Shown: positions 42,561 through 51,676, numbered from the stretch's first letter. The stretch is 64,000 nt of DNA from Arthrobacter oryzae (GCF_030718995.1 NZ_CP132204.1:1488001-1552000), one strand, 5' to 3'. The notes: generated by a model from the sequence alone, not told the origin. Translations and numbers: made by a program.

Positions 42561-43811
42561 ATGTCCACCAACCCCCTTCGGCATGCCATGGCGCGCATGG
42601 GCGGCCGCGATCCGCACGAGAAGCACCGGGCTGCAACGCCGCTGGAGCTGTTCTTCGATCTCACCTTCGTCATTGCCTTCGGAGTTGCCGGCAGCCAGTT
42701 CGCCCACGAGATCTCCGAGGGCCACTTCGGTGCAGGGCTGCTGGGGTTCTCCTTCGCGATGTTTTCGGTGATCTGGGCCTGGATCAACTTCACCTGGTTC
42801 GCCAGCGCCTACGACACCGACGACTGGGTGTTCCGGGTGGTCACGATGATCCAGCTGCTCGGCGTGCTGATCCTCGCCATGGGCATCGAGCCGATGTTCC
42901 ACTCGCTGGTGGAGGGCGACCACGTGGACAACGGCGTGATGGTGGGCGGCTACGTGATCATGCGCCTTGCCCTGGTGTTCCAGTGGCTGCGCGCGGCACG
43001 GCAGGACCCGGTCCGACGCCGGACCTGCCTGCGCTACGCAACATACCTTGGCGCGGTGCAGCTTGGCTGGATCGCGGTGCTCATCGTCGAGGCAGATATC
43101 CTGACCACCTTCCTGGTGGCTGCACCCCTGTTCATCCTGGAGATGGCTGCGCCCTATGCAGCGGAGCGCGGCATGCGGACCCCGTGGCACGCACACCACA
43201 TCGCCGAACGCTACGGCCTGCTGGCCATCATCGCCCTCGGCGAATGCCTGATCGGCGCGATCGAAACGCTCCGAGCCATCGTGGCCAACCACGGCTGGAG
43301 CGTGGACGCTGCCCTGGTGGGATTTGGCGGAACGGCGCTGGCCTTCGCCATGTGGTGGATCTACTTCATCCTTCCCGCCGGCCGGGCCCTGCACCTCCAG
43401 AGGCACCGTTCCTTCTTCTTCGGCTACGCCCACATGCCGCTCTTCGCTGCCATCGCAGCAACAGGTGCCGGACTGCACGTGGCCGCCTACTTCATCGACC
43501 ACGAGGCGCACATCAGCGCCGCCGTGGCCGTAGCCAGCATCGCCGTACCCGTAGCGCTCTTCAAACTTTCCCTCACGTGGCTGTACAGCGTCATGATCTG
43601 CGTGGACCGTGCCGTCCTTGCCGTGACAGCCGGCGTCCTGGCAGCGCTGGCGGGCAGCGTGGGACTTGCCGCCGCCGGTTTCTCGGTGCCCGTCTGCCTG
43701 CTGGTGATCGTGCTGGCGCTCGGAGCATCGATTGTCATTGACGAGAGGCGCGCCACCGGCAAAATGAATGCCACGCTGGAGCAGATGGAGCGGGCGTCCT
43801 CCCAGCGGTAA
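42561..43811 (+). CDS. Low temperature requirement protein A (LtrA)-like membrane protein
   Basis: 416-aa integral membrane protein with about 10-12 helices. The family signature is ATPLELFFDLTFVIAFGVAGSQFAHE near the N-terminus, and HIAERYGLLAIIALGECLIG in the middle, both highly conserved in LtrA (PF06772). The last helix block is followed by a short charged tail. The name comes from a Listeria cold-growth phenotype; transport substrate and mechanism are unknown. ATG 42561 has no strong ribosome site. It is preceded by a short gap after the AAA+ gene and is probably transcribed alone. Confidence 0.92.
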   Translation: MSTNPLRHAMARMGGRDPHEKHRAATPLELFFDLTFVIAFGVAGSQFAHEISEGHFGAGLLGFSFAMFSVIWAWINFTWFASAYDTDDWVFRVVTMIQLLGVLILAMGIEPMFHSLVEGDHVDNGVMVGGYVIMRLALVFQWLRAARQDPVRRRTCLRYATYLGAVQLGWIAVLIVEADILTTFLVAAPLFILEMAAPYAAERGMRTPWHAHHIAERYGLLAIIALGECLIGAIETLRAIVANHGWSVDAALVGFGGTALAFAMWWIYFILPAGRALHLQRHRSFFFGYAHMPLFAAIAATGAGLHVAAYFIDHEAHISAAVAVASIAVPVALFKLSLTWLYSVMICVDRAVLAVTAGVLAALAGSVGLAAAGFSVPVCLLVIVLALGASIVIDERRATGKMNATLEQMERASSQR

Positions 43812-43905
43812 GAGCAACGGGTGACCTTCGGCCCTTCAGCAACACCCCCGGTGCTGCCAAGGTGACACTGTGGCCGGAAACCCCGGGACCGTGAAGGTGG
43901 TAGGC

Positions 43906-45408
43906 ATGAATACCGTCGTCAAGACCATGCATGGCCAACTGCAGGGCAGCGTTGCCAACGGCGTGCACCGTTTCCTGGGCGTTCCCTACGCGGCGCCGAC
44001 TTCGGGCGCGAACCGGCTCCGGCCGCCGCAGCCGGTGCAGCCCTGGAGCGGAGTCCGGGACGCCACCCAGTACGGCGCAGCCCCTTTCCAGCTGGCTCCC
44101 CCGGAAAGTGCGGGCACGGAGTGGGACACCGCGCTGGCCGGTGAGGACTGCCTGAACCTCAACGTCTGGACCCCCGACCCCGGCTCGGCGGGCCTGCCGG
44201 TGATGGTCTGGATTCAGGGCGGCGCGTTCGAGATTGGCTCGACGGCGGCGTATAACGGCACGAACTTCGCCCGGGACGGTGTGGTTTGCGTGGTGATCAA
44301 CTGGCGTGTCGGGGCCGACGGATTCCTGGACCTTGGAGACGGGCATGCCAACGTGGGCCTCCTCGACCAGGTCGCTGCCCTGGAGTGGGTCCGCGGGAAT
44401 ATCCCGGCCTTCGGCGGGGACCCCGGCAACGTCACGGTCTTCGGCCAGTCGGCAGGTGCCATGAGCATCGGAGTACTCCTCTCGATGCCCCGGGCCGAGG
44501 GTTTGTTCCGGCGGGCCATCCTGCAGAGCGGGGCAGCCCACCATGCGATTCCCACAGGGACCGCACAAAAAATCGGCAGGTTCCTCGCCGAGAAGCTCGG
44601 GGTTCCGCCGACTCGGGACGCTCTTGCGGCCGTGCCTACCCAGCGGTTCCTCGCGGCGCAGGCTGAATTGAAGGCTGATCTCTTCGCCCAGCCGGACCCG
44701 GAGCGTTGGGGACGCGATGCTGTGGCGGGCCTCATGCTGTGGCAACCGACAATCGACGGCGACGTCGTTCCGCAGCGGCCCATCGAACGGATCGGTGCCG
44801 GCGCCGGCGCGACCGTCGACGTCATAGTGGGCACCAATACCGAGGACTGGAAGCTGTTCCTGGCGATTACGGGGGTGATCGCCAAGGTCACGGAGCAGGA
44901 CCTTGCGGACTCCAACAGCGTGGACGGTTTCCCGCCCATGTCCGCGTACGGGCTCCCTGCCGACGTGGCATACCGCGCGTATCGTTCCCACTACCCGGCC
45001 GGTTCCCCCGGCGATCTGCTGGCCGCGGTGGAAACCGACTGGTGGGTGCGGCTCCCCGCCCTCCGCCTGGCGGACGCCCACGCGGAGGCGGCGTCTGCCC
45101 GCACGTATATGTACGAGTTTGGCTGGCCCGCCCCCGGCCTCGGCGCAGTCCACGCAGTGGAGGTGCCGTTCGTCTTCGACACACTGGACAAGGAGTCCAG
45201 GCTGTTTGGTCCGCTGCTGGGAGCAGACCCGCCACAGGAGCTGGCCGATGCCATGCATGCCGCGTGGATTTCCTTCGCCGCTACCGGCGATCCGGGCTGG
45301 CCGGGCTACGACCCCGCGCGCCGGACCACCATGCTCTTCGACACCGAATCCCGCGTCATACACGACCCCCGGGCGTGGGAACGGGCCCTCTGGGAGGGCA
45401 TCCGCTAA
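43906..45408 (+). CDS. Type B carboxylesterase
   Basis: 500-aa alpha/beta hydrolase of the carboxylesterase/lipase (PF00135) family. The oxyanion-hole block is VMVWIQGGAFEIGS, the nucleophile elbow is VFGQSAGAMS, the acidic residue lies in VGTNTEDW, and the catalytic His near the end is in LGAVHAVEVPFVF. ECLNLNVW-type DCLNLNVWTP is the second family signature. No signal peptide. ATG 43906 follows GAAGGTGG; the frame is open from GTG 43870, which has no ribosome site. Stop abuts the convergent HD-domain gene. Substrates are unknown; such enzymes act on esters of xenobiotics such as phenylcarbamates. Confidence 0.92.
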   Translation: MNTVVKTMHGQLQGSVANGVHRFLGVPYAAPTSGANRLRPPQPVQPWSGVRDATQYGAAPFQLAPPESAGTEWDTALAGEDCLNLNVWTPDPGSAGLPVMVWIQGGAFEIGSTAAYNGTNFARDGVVCVVINWRVGADGFLDLGDGHANVGLLDQVAALEWVRGNIPAFGGDPGNVTVFGQSAGAMSIGVLLSMPRAEGLFRRAILQSGAAHHAIPTGTAQKIGRFLAEKLGVPPTRDALAAVPTQRFLAAQAELKADLFAQPDPERWGRDAVAGLMLWQPTIDGDVVPQRPIERIGAGAGATVDVIVGTNTEDWKLFLAITGVIAKVTEQDLADSNSVDGFPPMSAYGLPADVAYRAYRSHYPAGSPGDLLAAVETDWWVRLPALRLADAHAEAASARTYMYEFGWPAPGLGAVHAVEVPFVFDTLDKESRLFGPLLGADPPQELADAMHAAWISFAATGDPGWPGYDPARRTTMLFDTESRVIHDPRAWERALWEGIR

Positions 45409-46014
45409 CTAGGATTCGTAGGAGAGGTTCTCGTAGTCGGTATCGTCCGCCTCGTCCAGGCGGTCGTCCAGTTCCTCGAGCAGCCAAGGGTTCACCCGGG
45501 CCAGGATCATCCGGACTTCTTCCACCGGCACGGCGTTGTAGAGCACCGGCCGGGCTTCGTCATAGCGCGTGACGGGCGGCTTGTCCGGCCACTTTTCAGC
45601 CAGGGCCTTGACGCGCTCGGGCAGCGAATTGTGGGCGTTGTCCGCGATCTTGACCAGCGTGGCGTCGTGGTCCTCGGCGATGAACCGGATGCCGGCCTGG
45701 TAGTCATCCGGGTTGTCGTGCAACCGTTTCGTGACGCGCTCGATGATCCCCACAGCACGCTCGGAGACGCCCATGTCCAGCAGGGCCTGCCGTGTGATGG
45801 GGGTGTCCTCGGCGATGTCGTGGAGATAGCCGGCAATCCGGATGTCGTCATCGAAATCCGCCAGGGCATCGCCGACCGCGAGAACATGGTCGCGGTACGG
45901 CCGCTTGAGTTTGTCCTTCTGGCGGTTGTGGGCAACTTCGGCAAGGACCTTGGCCGTCTCAACAGTGAATCGTGGCTGGGGGACGCTTGCGTCCGTGGTT
46001 CCTGTGTCTGGCAT
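45409..46014 (-). CDS. HD-domain phosphohydrolase
   Basis: 201-aa protein with a metal-dependent HD domain: H in PYRDHVLAVGDAL, HD in IRIAGYLHDIAEDTP and D in LVKIADNAHNS, the full H-HD-D set. The spacing and LHDIAEDT resemble the hydrolase domain of RelA/SpoT, with VTKRLHDN where SpoT proteins have VTK. It may hydrolyse ppGpp-like or other nucleotides, but no synthetase domain is attached. ATG 46014. It ends against the esterase stop and lies 9 bp downstream of gluQRS, probably in one operon with it. Confidence 0.85.
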   Translation of the reverse strand: MPDTGTTDASVPQPRFTVETAKVLAEVAHNRQKDKLKRPYRDHVLAVGDALADFDDDIRIAGYLHDIAEDTPITRQALLDMGVSERAVGIIERVTKRLHDNPDDYQAGIRFIAEDHDATLVKIADNAHNSLPERVKALAEKWPDKPPVTRYDEARPVLYNAVPVEEVRMILARVNPWLLEELDDRLDEADDTDYENLSYES

Positions 46015-46023
46015 GGTTCCAGC

Positions 46024-46920
46024 CTACGCGCCTGCCGCCGTCACACCGGGCCACACCCACGGCTCCCGCGGCAGCGCCGAAGGGTCAAAGGACGCGAGGG
46101 CCAGCGGAAGCGGTCCGGGCGGGAGCCCCAGCGATTGCAGGATGATGTCCCGAACCGCGCCCGCGTCCCAGCCCGCGGCTGCGAGGTCCGCCAGCGTCAC
46201 GGCACCGTCCCGCTTGGCCAGCCGCGCGCCGTCGGAATTCACCACAAGCGGCACGTGAGCATATTCCGGAATTGGAATATTCAGAAGCGAGGCCAGGTAC
46301 GCCTGCCGGGGCGTGGAGGGCAGGAGGTCATCGCCCCTCACCACCTGGTCGATCCCCTGTGCGGCGTCATCAACCACCACCGCGAGGTTGTAGGCAGTGA
46401 CGCCGTCATTGCGGCGGAGCACAAAGTCGTCCACCACACCTGTGTACAGCCCGTGCAGGAGGTCTTCGACCGTCCACTCGGCCATGGCGGAACGAAGCCG
46501 GATCGCCGCAGGCCGGATTGTCCTTTTGAAGGCACGTTCAGCTTGATCGAGGTTCCGGCACGTCCCCGGGTACGCCCCCTGGGGGGCATGCGGCGCGGAC
46601 GGCGCTTCCTGGATTTCGCGCCGGGTGCAAAAACATTCGTACGTCAGCCCCGCCGCAGCGAGCCTGCTGATCGCTTCCGCATACAGCGGCTCGCGGTCCG
46701 TCTGGCGTACGACGCCGCCGTCCCAGGTCACACCGATGGTCGCCAGATCGCGGAGCTGCTCCGCCTCCGCGCCCGCCCGCGCGCGGTCCAGGTCCTCCAC
46801 CCGCATCAGGAACCGGCGGCCGGTGGAGCGGGCGAAGAGCCAGGCCAGGATGGCCGTCCTGAGGTTTCCCACATGAAGTTCGCCGGAGGGGCTGGGAGCG
46901 AAACGGCCGGCGGAAGTCAT
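46024..46920 (-). CDS. gluQRS: Glutamyl-Q tRNA(Asp) synthetase
   Basis: 298-aa catalytic-domain-only relative of glutamyl-tRNA synthetase. It lacks the anticodon-binding domain and attaches glutamate to queuosine 34 of tRNA-Asp. The HIGH-equivalent is FAPSPSGELHVGNLRTAI at about residues 7-24, and KMSKS is replaced by LAKRDGAVTL. Cys residues in YECFCTRREI and YPGTCRNL form the zinc site. Length is normal for the family. The upstream gap (46921-47253) contains unexplained hairpins. It is likely co-transcribed with the HD-domain gene downstream. Confidence 0.93.
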   Translation of the reverse strand: MTSAGRFAPSPSGELHVGNLRTAILAWLFARSTGRRFLMRVEDLDRARAGAEAEQLRDLATIGVTWDGGVVRQTDREPLYAEAISRLAAAGLTYECFCTRREIQEAPSAPHAPQGAYPGTCRNLDQAERAFKRTIRPAAIRLRSAMAEWTVEDLLHGLYTGVVDDFVLRRNDGVTAYNLAVVVDDAAQGIDQVVRGDDLLPSTPRQAYLASLLNIPIPEYAHVPLVVNSDGARLAKRDGAVTLADLAAAGWDAGAVRDIILQSLGLPPGPLPLALASFDPSALPREPWVWPGVTAAGA

Positions 46921-47253
46921 GGCACCAGCCTAGGCTGATCTGCGGCGTCCCGAACAAACACAAGAGCCCCTCAGCTACCGATGACTTCGGGAATCCGACG
47001 TCGGGAGCTCAGGGGCTCTTGCCGTGTTTGCGGAGTGACGATGCGTGAACAAGTGTCAATCAGCGGGCAGCCTCCTTGCGGGAAACCTGTTCCAGGGACC
47101 GGGTGGTGTGCCGGGGATCCTGTAGCCTGCGGGATCCGGCGGTAGCCTGCGTCCCTTGTTGCCATTATTTGAACAGAAGACCTACAGTTGGCGCAATGAG
47201 CCGCGGCGTCACTGGTCAGAGTGATCAACTGCGGAGCCGAGGATGGACAGGAA
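46921..47253. other. 333-bp divergent intergenic region with hairpins
   Basis: No gene is supported here. A 16-bp stem with one mismatch (46961-46976 and 47006-47021, core AGAGCCCCTCAG) lies close to the gluQRS start. On the minus strand it is followed by TGTTTGTTC, terminator-like, although no gene precedes it. A second bulged hairpin (about 47110-47141) pairs GCCGGGGATCC with GGATCCGGC. The short repeat GTAGCCTGCG occurs twice (about 47123 and 47142). A small RNA or leader is possible. Confidence 0.45.
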
Positions 47254-47721
47254 GTGGTCAGATTGCAGGAACTCGATCCAACGGACCGTAGGATCCTTGC
47301 CGCACTGGACGATGATCCCCGCGCGCCCATCATGGTGCTGGCACAGAAGCTGGGCCTGGCGCGCGGAACGGTCCAGTCGCGCCTGGAGCGGATGACGGCG
47401 TCGGGCGCCCTCCGTCCCAACAGCAGCCGCGTACTGCCCTCGGCGCTCGGCCGCGGCGTGGCCGCAGCGGTGAGCGCTGAGCTGGACCAGAGCCACCTGA
47501 ACGAGGCCATCGCGGCCCTGCGCAGGATCCCTGAAGTCCTGGAATGCCACGCGCCGGCCGGCGATACCGACCTCCTCATCCGCGTGGTGGCCAAGAGCCC
47601 GGACGACCTCTACCGGGTGTCGGAAGAAATCCGCCTCTGCCCAGGCATCGTCCGCACCTCCACCAGCATGTTCCTGCGCGAGGTCATCCCTTACCGCACT
47701 ACCGGGCTGCTGGGCACCTGA
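47254..47721 (+). CDS. Lrp/AsnC-family regulator
   Basis: 155-aa regulator: N-terminal winged helix (LDPTDRRILAALDDDPRAPIMVLAQKLGLARGTVQSRLERM) and C-terminal RAM effector-binding domain with the GDTDLLIRVV block. GTG 47254 gives a normal family length; GTG 47221 adds 11 residues without a better ribosome site. It precedes the WXG100-type gene by 81 bp in the same direction, but that gene has its own GGGGGAAAC ribosome site. Target genes and ligand are unknown; an amino acid is usual. Confidence 0.88.
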   Translation: MVRLQELDPTDRRILAALDDDPRAPIMVLAQKLGLARGTVQSRLERMTASGALRPNSSRVLPSALGRGVAAAVSAELDQSHLNEAIAALRRIPEVLECHAPAGDTDLLIRVVAKSPDDLYRVSEEIRLCPGIVRTSTSMFLREVIPYRTTGLLGT

Positions 47722-47802
47722 GACTGCCGGAGGGGACTTGTCCCCATCGCCGCCCCGGGTCAAAGCCGTTACGCTTGCCGTGGACTTCAACCAGGGGGAA
47801 AC

Positions 47803-49296
47803 ATGGCGGGGAACTTCTACGGCGCTGATGTGGCGCAGCTGCGCCAGCTCGCCAAGGAACTGGCGACGGGTGCCGGCAGGCTGGAGCAGCTGGGGCAGCA
47901 GCTTGGCGGGTCCATCGCCTCCAGCCCGTGGAAGGGCAACGACGGCGACCGGTTCCGCAGCGATTGGGACGCCTCCCACGCCAAGGCGCTCCGTGCGGCC
48001 GCCGCCGGCATCCAGGACGCGTCCAGGGCACTGCTGCGGAACGCCGACCAGCAGGATCAGGCCAGCACCGGTTCAGCGGGTAGCGGCAACGGCGGGTCCG
48101 GTCCCGCGGGCGGCAATTTACCGAACGACGGCGCCGCGCAGGAGCTGACGGACAAGCTCAACGGTATGACCCCCGCGGAACGCCAGGAGTATCTGACAAG
48201 CGAAGAGTTCAGGCAGTGGGCGCTGGCCAACCCGGACGCCGCAAAGTCCGCCCTGGACGCTGCCGCCGACTCGGGACTGATCGAGAAGAATTCGCCGGAG
48301 TATTCGGCGTTCCTCTCCGACTACTGGAACCAGCAGGCCATGCGGGACATGGGCATCGATCCCGCGGACTGGGATACGTCCAAGGGCACGGAATACAACT
48401 GGGAGACCATCAAGAAGGTCTATGACTTCTACGGGCAGGCCTACCTGTCCAACCCGGACCTGCAGTGGGCCGGAATGGCCAACATGATCGGCCCGTCGTT
48501 CGCCGGCGGGTTCAAGGACATGGCCGCGATGCGGGACCTCGCGCAGCAGATCGCCGACAACCCGGCGTCGGACATTCCAGTGCCGGTGCTGGACCAGATC
48601 GAACAGCTGGCCGGCATGACCGACCAGGAGATCAAGTTCTACGAGACCAGCATGCTGGACATGAACAAGGAGATCTTCCTGGACCAGGCCCGGCAGCACC
48701 AGGCATACATGGCCGGCGGCCTGGAGGAGATCAACCGGCTCCGCGACTCCGGCGCCATCGACTACCCCACGGCACGCGCCTGGGCCCAGGTCGATTCCGG
48801 CGACCCCGCGCAGGTGCAGGCAGGCAACACCACGCTCCTGTATCGCGAGCAGAACGAAATCATCGCTGACGACTACGACACCATGCGCAGCCATCCCGGC
48901 GGGGAAGCCGTGACCTACATGGTGACCCTGGCCGGTGAACCATCCATCCCCGGCGCCAGGAGCTACCCCGAAGTGTTCCCCTACAAGTTCAGCGTCGAAA
49001 GTCCGGGCCCGGAAAACGTGCCCTTCACCAACTGGGACAACCCCACCCAGTTCCGCACGGACTTCACCACCGGCTTCCCCGACGGGAACATCGCCAATGC
49101 AGACCAGCGCTGGGAGCTCATCAAGCAGGACACCCTGCCGGCCTACCAGGACCTGCTGGCTACCGACCCGGCCGGGGCCCGGCAGATCATCGGCTCGGAT
49201 TTCAACGACCGCGTGGACCAGTACCGTCCCACCAACAACATCCCGGGCATCATGGACCGCTTTGCGTCCGGTTTCGACGCCGAGGTGCACCAGTGA
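47803..49296 (+). CDS. WXG100-type protein with large uncharacterised C-terminal domain
   Basis: 497-aa protein. The first 90 residues resemble an ESAT-6/WXG100 helical hairpin: MAGNFYGADVAQLRQLAKEL, then SPWKGNDGDRFRSDWD carrying a W-x-G turn. A Gly/Ser/Asn linker (about 88-108) leads to a 390-residue acidic domain rich in Trp, Tyr and Asp that I do not recognise. No nuclease or deaminase motif is visible. Such fusions are often type VII secretion substrates, but no EccC or other T7SS gene is in the window. ATG 47803. A lipoprotein gene follows with a TGATG overlap. Confidence 0.75.
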   Translation: MAGNFYGADVAQLRQLAKELATGAGRLEQLGQQLGGSIASSPWKGNDGDRFRSDWDASHAKALRAAAAGIQDASRALLRNADQQDQASTGSAGSGNGGSGPAGGNLPNDGAAQELTDKLNGMTPAERQEYLTSEEFRQWALANPDAAKSALDAAADSGLIEKNSPEYSAFLSDYWNQQAMRDMGIDPADWDTSKGTEYNWETIKKVYDFYGQAYLSNPDLQWAGMANMIGPSFAGGFKDMAAMRDLAQQIADNPASDIPVPVLDQIEQLAGMTDQEIKFYETSMLDMNKEIFLDQARQHQAYMAGGLEEINRLRDSGAIDYPTARAWAQVDSGDPAQVQAGNTTLLYREQNEIIADDYDTMRSHPGGEAVTYMVTLAGEPSIPGARSYPEVFPYKFSVESPGPENVPFTNWDNPTQFRTDFTTGFPDGNIANADQRWELIKQDTLPAYQDLLATDPAGARQIIGSDFNDRVDQYRPTNNIPGIMDRFASGFDAEVHQ

Positions 49297-49979
49297 TGCC
49301 CGCGCGGCGGGCCGGCCTCCCGCGCCTTCGGCGGCAGGCCGCCGTCGTCCGCCATGTCTTGCCGGTGTTGGTCCTGGCCGGAAGCCTCGCCCTCACCGGC
49401 TGCCAGATCAGCAACCCCAACGCCACCGAACCGACGTCCGCCGCATCATCTTCTGCAGGGAGCACCGTGAGCACCTCCGAATTTTCCACCCTCGATGCCG
49501 CCGGAGTGGACCAGATCCGCGCCACCAAAACCGCGCGGTTGGACATGCGTTCGGGTTCGCTGAACAAGGCTGACGTGCGGGTCACCGAGGACAGCTCCGG
49601 CCCGGAAATCAACACCCGCGACTCGGGCAAGATTGCGCTGACGATTGTGGCCCCGAACGGCGAAATCGCGGGCGAAACGGACCGGATCCGCTTCAACACC
49701 ACGGATAAGCGCCCCGACTTCAGTGAAGTAACCTACTTCCTGACCGCAGATTCGGCGGCTGAGTACTTCGGCCTGATCCGCGACGGCGTGCAGCGCTACG
49801 GAATCGACGGCGGCTCCGCTGAGCGGTGGATCTCATCGACGGAGAAAGACCCTGAAGGGAAGAGCGACTTTTCCATCACTCCCGGGACGTCCACCGGCTT
49901 GGAGGTCAACTACGACCTCCGGTATGACGGCTCCAAGGACACCCAGGTGATCATCGTCCACGTCAGCCCCGCAGCCTGA
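49296..49979 (+). CDS. Lipoprotein partner of the WXG100-type protein
   Basis: 227-aa lipoprotein. A basic N-terminus, hydrophobic helix and lipobox LALTGC (Cys about 36) are followed by a Ser/Thr linker and a soluble beta-rich domain (about 60-227: ARLDMRSGSLNKADVRV, EVTYFLTADSAAEYFGLIRDGVQRYGIDG). I do not recognise the domain. The start ATG 49296 overlaps the upstream stop by one base, so the two proteins are made together. A cognate partner, surface receptor or immunity protein is possible; nothing decides between them. Confidence 0.78.
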   Translation: MPARRAGLPRLRRQAAVVRHVLPVLVLAGSLALTGCQISNPNATEPTSAASSSAGSTVSTSEFSTLDAAGVDQIRATKTARLDMRSGSLNKADVRVTEDSSGPEINTRDSGKIALTIVAPNGEIAGETDRIRFNTTDKRPDFSEVTYFLTADSAAEYFGLIRDGVQRYGIDGGSAERWISSTEKDPEGKSDFSITPGTSTGLEVNYDLRYDGSKDTQVIIVHVSPAA

Positions 49980-50013
49980 CTCGCGGACCCCGGCCGAGAC
50001 CGAACAGCTTCCT

Positions 50014-50469
50014 CTACACCGGCGGCCCCGCGTTCGATTTGAGGTTTTTCATTACCAGCGTTGACGTCAGCCGCTCCACGCCGGGCAGCGAGGTGAGCTC
50101 GGCGTCGTAGAAGCGCTGGTAGGCGGGCAGGTCCTCCGCGATGACCTTCAGGAGGTAGTCCGGCGAGCCGAACAGACGCTGCGCCTCCACGATGTTGGGA
50201 TTGTCCGCCACCCTGTTCTCAAAGATCTCCATGGTGGGCCGGTCCACCTGCCTGAGCGTCACGAAAACGATTGCCTCGAACCCGAGCCCGACGGCGGACG
50301 GGTCAATGTCCGCGCGGTAGCCCCGGATCACCCCTGATGACTCCAGATCGCGGAGCCTCCGGTGGCATGGGGCAACGGTGAGTCCGACCTTTGCCGCCAG
50401 TGCCGTGGCAGTCATCCGGCCATCCTCCTTGAGGTGGCGCAAGATATTTCTGTCGATATTGTCAATCAC
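50014..50469 (-). CDS. Lrp/AsnC-family regulator divergent from lysE
   Basis: 151-aa regulator with winged helix (IDRNILRHLKEDGRMTATALAAKVGLTVAPCHRRLRDLESSGVIRGYRADIDPSAVG) and RAM domain (FGSPDYLLKVIAEDLPAYQRFYD). The GTG start at 50469 lies 105 bp from the LysE gene start on the other strand, the classic arrangement of an Lrp/LysG-type activator beside its exporter. The AT-rich spacer (CAATCACGCAATAATC) is the likely site. It probably senses the amino acid that the exporter removes. Confidence 0.9.
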   Translation of the reverse strand: MIDNIDRNILRHLKEDGRMTATALAAKVGLTVAPCHRRLRDLESSGVIRGYRADIDPSAVGLGFEAIVFVTLRQVDRPTMEIFENRVADNPNIVEAQRLFGSPDYLLKVIAEDLPAYQRFYDAELTSLPGVERLTSTLVMKNLKSNAGPPV

Positions 50470-50574
50470 GCAATAATCTTACCCGGAACCGGCATTTCCT
50501 GGGGAAATCAGGGAACACTTATGGCGGCATTTTGCCTAGAGTTTCTCCTATCAGCAGACCGTAGGAGGCCGCCC

Positions 50575-51240
50575 GTGAATCCCCAGTTGTTCCTCGCATT
50601 CCTGGTGGTTGCCGGTGCCCTGGCCTGCACACCCGGGGTGGACTGGGCCTACTCCATCGCCGCGGGCCTGAGGCAGCGCAGTTTCGTCCCTGCCGTGGCG
50701 GGGCTCTGCGGCGGCTACGTCCTGCACACGGTGCTGATGGTGGCAGGACTGGCGGCCCTGCTTGCCGGGCTGCCCGGCGTCCTGGGCTGGCTCACGGTGG
50801 CGGGCGCGGCCTACCTGCTGTGGCTGGGCTTCGGGACCATCCGGTCGTGGCGCGGCGCCACATTCGGCGACGGAGCGCCTTCCACGGAGGCATCCCGCCC
50901 GGCGGAATCCACCCAGTTCCGGACCTTCCTCCAGGGCGTGGGCACCAGCGGGATCAATCCCAAGGGGCTGCTGTTCTTCGTGGCGCTGGTCCCGCAGTTC
51001 GTCAGCACGGAAGCGCCGCTGCCGGTTCCGGTGCAGTCCGGGCTACTGGGCCTGACGTTTGTCTTGCTGGTGGCGGTGGTATACACCTGCGTGGCGCTGC
51101 TCTCCCGGAAGCTGCTGCACTCGCGGCCGGCGGCCGCCCGGCGGGTGACCCTTGCCAGCGGGATCATCATGGTGGCGCTGGGGGCCGTGCTGCTGTCCGA
51201 GCAGCTGGTTCCGCTCGTAGCCGGAATCACCTGGCACTAG
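50575..51240 (+). CDS. LysE/RhtB-family amino-acid exporter
   Basis: 221-aa inner-membrane translocator with about 6 helices. N-terminal LVVAGALACTPGVDWAYSIAAGLRQRSFVPAVAGLCGGY matches the LysE/RhtB start, and GVGTSGINPKGLLFFVALVPQF is the conserved middle block. GTG 50575 follows TAGGAGG, an excellent site; the frame is open upstream but there it crosses the divergent regulator. Probably exports excess amino acids, regulated by the adjacent Lrp-type gene. Confidence 0.92.
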   Translation: MNPQLFLAFLVVAGALACTPGVDWAYSIAAGLRQRSFVPAVAGLCGGYVLHTVLMVAGLAALLAGLPGVLGWLTVAGAAYLLWLGFGTIRSWRGATFGDGAPSTEASRPAESTQFRTFLQGVGTSGINPKGLLFFVALVPQFVSTEAPLPVPVQSGLLGLTFVLLVAVVYTCVALLSRKLLHSRPAAARRVTLASGIIMVALGAVLLSEQLVPLVAGITWH

Positions 51241-51255
51241 TACCGCCCGTGCTCC

Positions 51256-51615
51256 TCAGATTTTGCGCTCCATGAACCATTCGGTGAAGGCGGAGGCCCG
51301 CCCGTCCGGTCCGAGCCGGACCACCCACAGGTTCTCGTAGCTGGGACGGTCCCCCAGGTACGTGGTGCGCCCCTGGACGAAATGCAGGTCTCCGTCCGAA
51401 CCGAGCGGCGACCATTCAAACGTCCACTCATCGGGCTCGTCCGCCGCGGTCAGCCAGCGTTCCACGATCTGCTCGTGTCCGCGCCAGGCGTCCGGGTCAT
51501 AAGGCCGGGTGGCGTAGACGGCGTCCTCCGTGAAGAGCGCCCGGATGTCCTCCGGCTTGTTGGTGGTCCATGCCGTGACGTATTTTTCCATCCACTGCCT
51601 GATTGCGTCGTTCAT
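51256..51615 (-). CDS. SnoaL/NTF2-like small protein
   Basis: 119-aa single-domain protein of the NTF2/SnoaL fold: AIRQWMEKYVTAWTTNKPEDIRALFTEDAVYATRPYDPDAWRGHEQIVERWL is the typical helix-helix-strand opening, ending with WVVRLGPDGRASAFTEWFMER. The cone-shaped pocket probably binds or isomerises a small hydrophobic molecule, but no catalytic pair is certain. ATG 51615 has a weak ribosome site. It converges on lysE with 15 bp between stops. Confidence 0.82.
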   Translation of the reverse strand: MNDAIRQWMEKYVTAWTTNKPEDIRALFTEDAVYATRPYDPDAWRGHEQIVERWLTAADEPDEWTFEWSPLGSDGDLHFVQGRTTYLGDRPSYENLWVVRLGPDGRASAFTEWFMERKI

Positions 51616-51676
51616 TGGTCCGTTGTACCGCGGGCCGCCACCGCCCACAAGGGCCACCCGGCTCGCCGTCCCGGGA

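Noticed and set aside
46971..47165. Possible 64-aa minus-strand gene MATRDAGYRRIP... upstream of gluQRS
   Set aside because: It runs through the hairpins, lacks a ribosome site and has no homology I recognise; a structured RNA explains the region better.
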